64,000 nt of DNA from Ilyomonas sp965199845. GTDB lineage: Bacteria > Bacteroidota > Bacteroidia > Chitinophagales > Chitinophagaceae. The stretch lies in NCBI GenBank assembly GCA_965199845.1, contig CBDATZ010000049.1, forward strand, positions 11,615 through 75,614, given 5' to 3'. Each line of letters opens with the position of its first letter. The stretch's first letter is position 1. Made by a program: the position numbers and the translations under genes. This document shows positions 63,883 through 64,000 of this stretch, in pieces. The notes beneath the pieces were generated by a model. It saw nothing but the letters and a program-made list of their open reading frames with translations, was not told where the DNA came from and made no database searches.

Positions 63883-64000
63883 ATGAAAACAAAAATTCTT
63901 GGACTGTTCCTAATCATTATAAGTGCACAATTGTCCTACGCACAGCCAAGCGAAACAATCAAAACAGCCACCAATAATACACCTGAACAACAGGAAGTTA
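63883..64000 (+). CDS. Exported protein, N-terminus only
   Basis: The gene begins 52 nt after the cupin and runs off the window. The 39 visible residues are a signal peptide (MKTKILGLFLIIISAQLSYA) followed by QPSETIKTATNNTPEQQEV. They are too short to identify. By position it is another member of the exported enzyme cluster. Confidence 0.65.
   Translation, partial: MKTKILGLFLIIISAQLSYAQPSETIKTATNNTPEQQEV

Overview
The window comes from a Bacteroidota chromosome, most likely a Chitinophagaceae-type soil or plant-associated bacterium (the rank is inferred). Signs of this are a TAnnTTTG promoter box in front of several genes, a T9SS sorting tail, a BtuB-type TonB receptor behind a cobalamin riboswitch, orphan BatD and TamB proteins, DUF3810 and DUF3472 proteins, many secreted sugar-active enzymes, and mostly weak ribosome-binding sites. 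There are about 50 protein genes, one tRNA, one IS element and several decayed genes.

1-7.4 kb: the end of a DUF3472 protein, a sugar-kinase-like gene divergent from a LacI regulator, and a YD-repeat secreted protein. From 3.6 to 5.95 kb three consecutive intergenic spaces are filled by one family of inverted repeats built on the unit ATGTACG. The first copy encloses an S23-type four-helix-bundle gene. The other two are gene-less long hairpins with a shared loop, in opposite orientation on either side of tsaD. This is the most unusual structure in the window. A lipocalin-like lipoprotein and an isolated FRG-domain gene follow.

7.6-29.5 kb: mostly core envelope and housekeeping genes. They include TamB, an outer-membrane barrel protein, a PQQ-type sugar dehydrogenase with its cytochrome c, HisC, an NtrC-type regulator, a sulfatase lipoprotein and BatD. 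A minus-strand run follows: MazG-like enzyme, YihY, DUF3810, histidine kinase and response regulator. Next are MarC and the vitamin B12 receptor, which has a riboswitch and a second hairpin that includes its start codon.

29.5-52.8 kb: a 2H phosphoesterase, two radical SAM proteins and secreted carbohydrate enzymes (aldose epimerase, beta-helix T9SS protein, GH5, GH16, GH78, GHL10) without any SusC/SusD pair. Also here are an SPFH protein, an M28 peptidase, a VapBC-like pair with a frameshifted PIN toxin, a patatin, the N-degron pair clpS-aat, and tRNA-Val with a textbook promoter and terminator.

52.8-64 kb: an accessory region starting downstream of the tRNA. It has gene-poor AT-rich DNA, an IS982-family element, and a cluster of small oxidoreductases, cupins and an esterase under an AraC-type regulator. 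Several members are broken. A perfect 38-nt direct repeat precedes both the esterase and the following aldo/keto reductase and may be the regulator's operator. An aldo/keto reductase-cupin unit occurs twice, once decayed and once intact. The last gene runs off the window.

All calls are by eye from the sequence; no database search was run.
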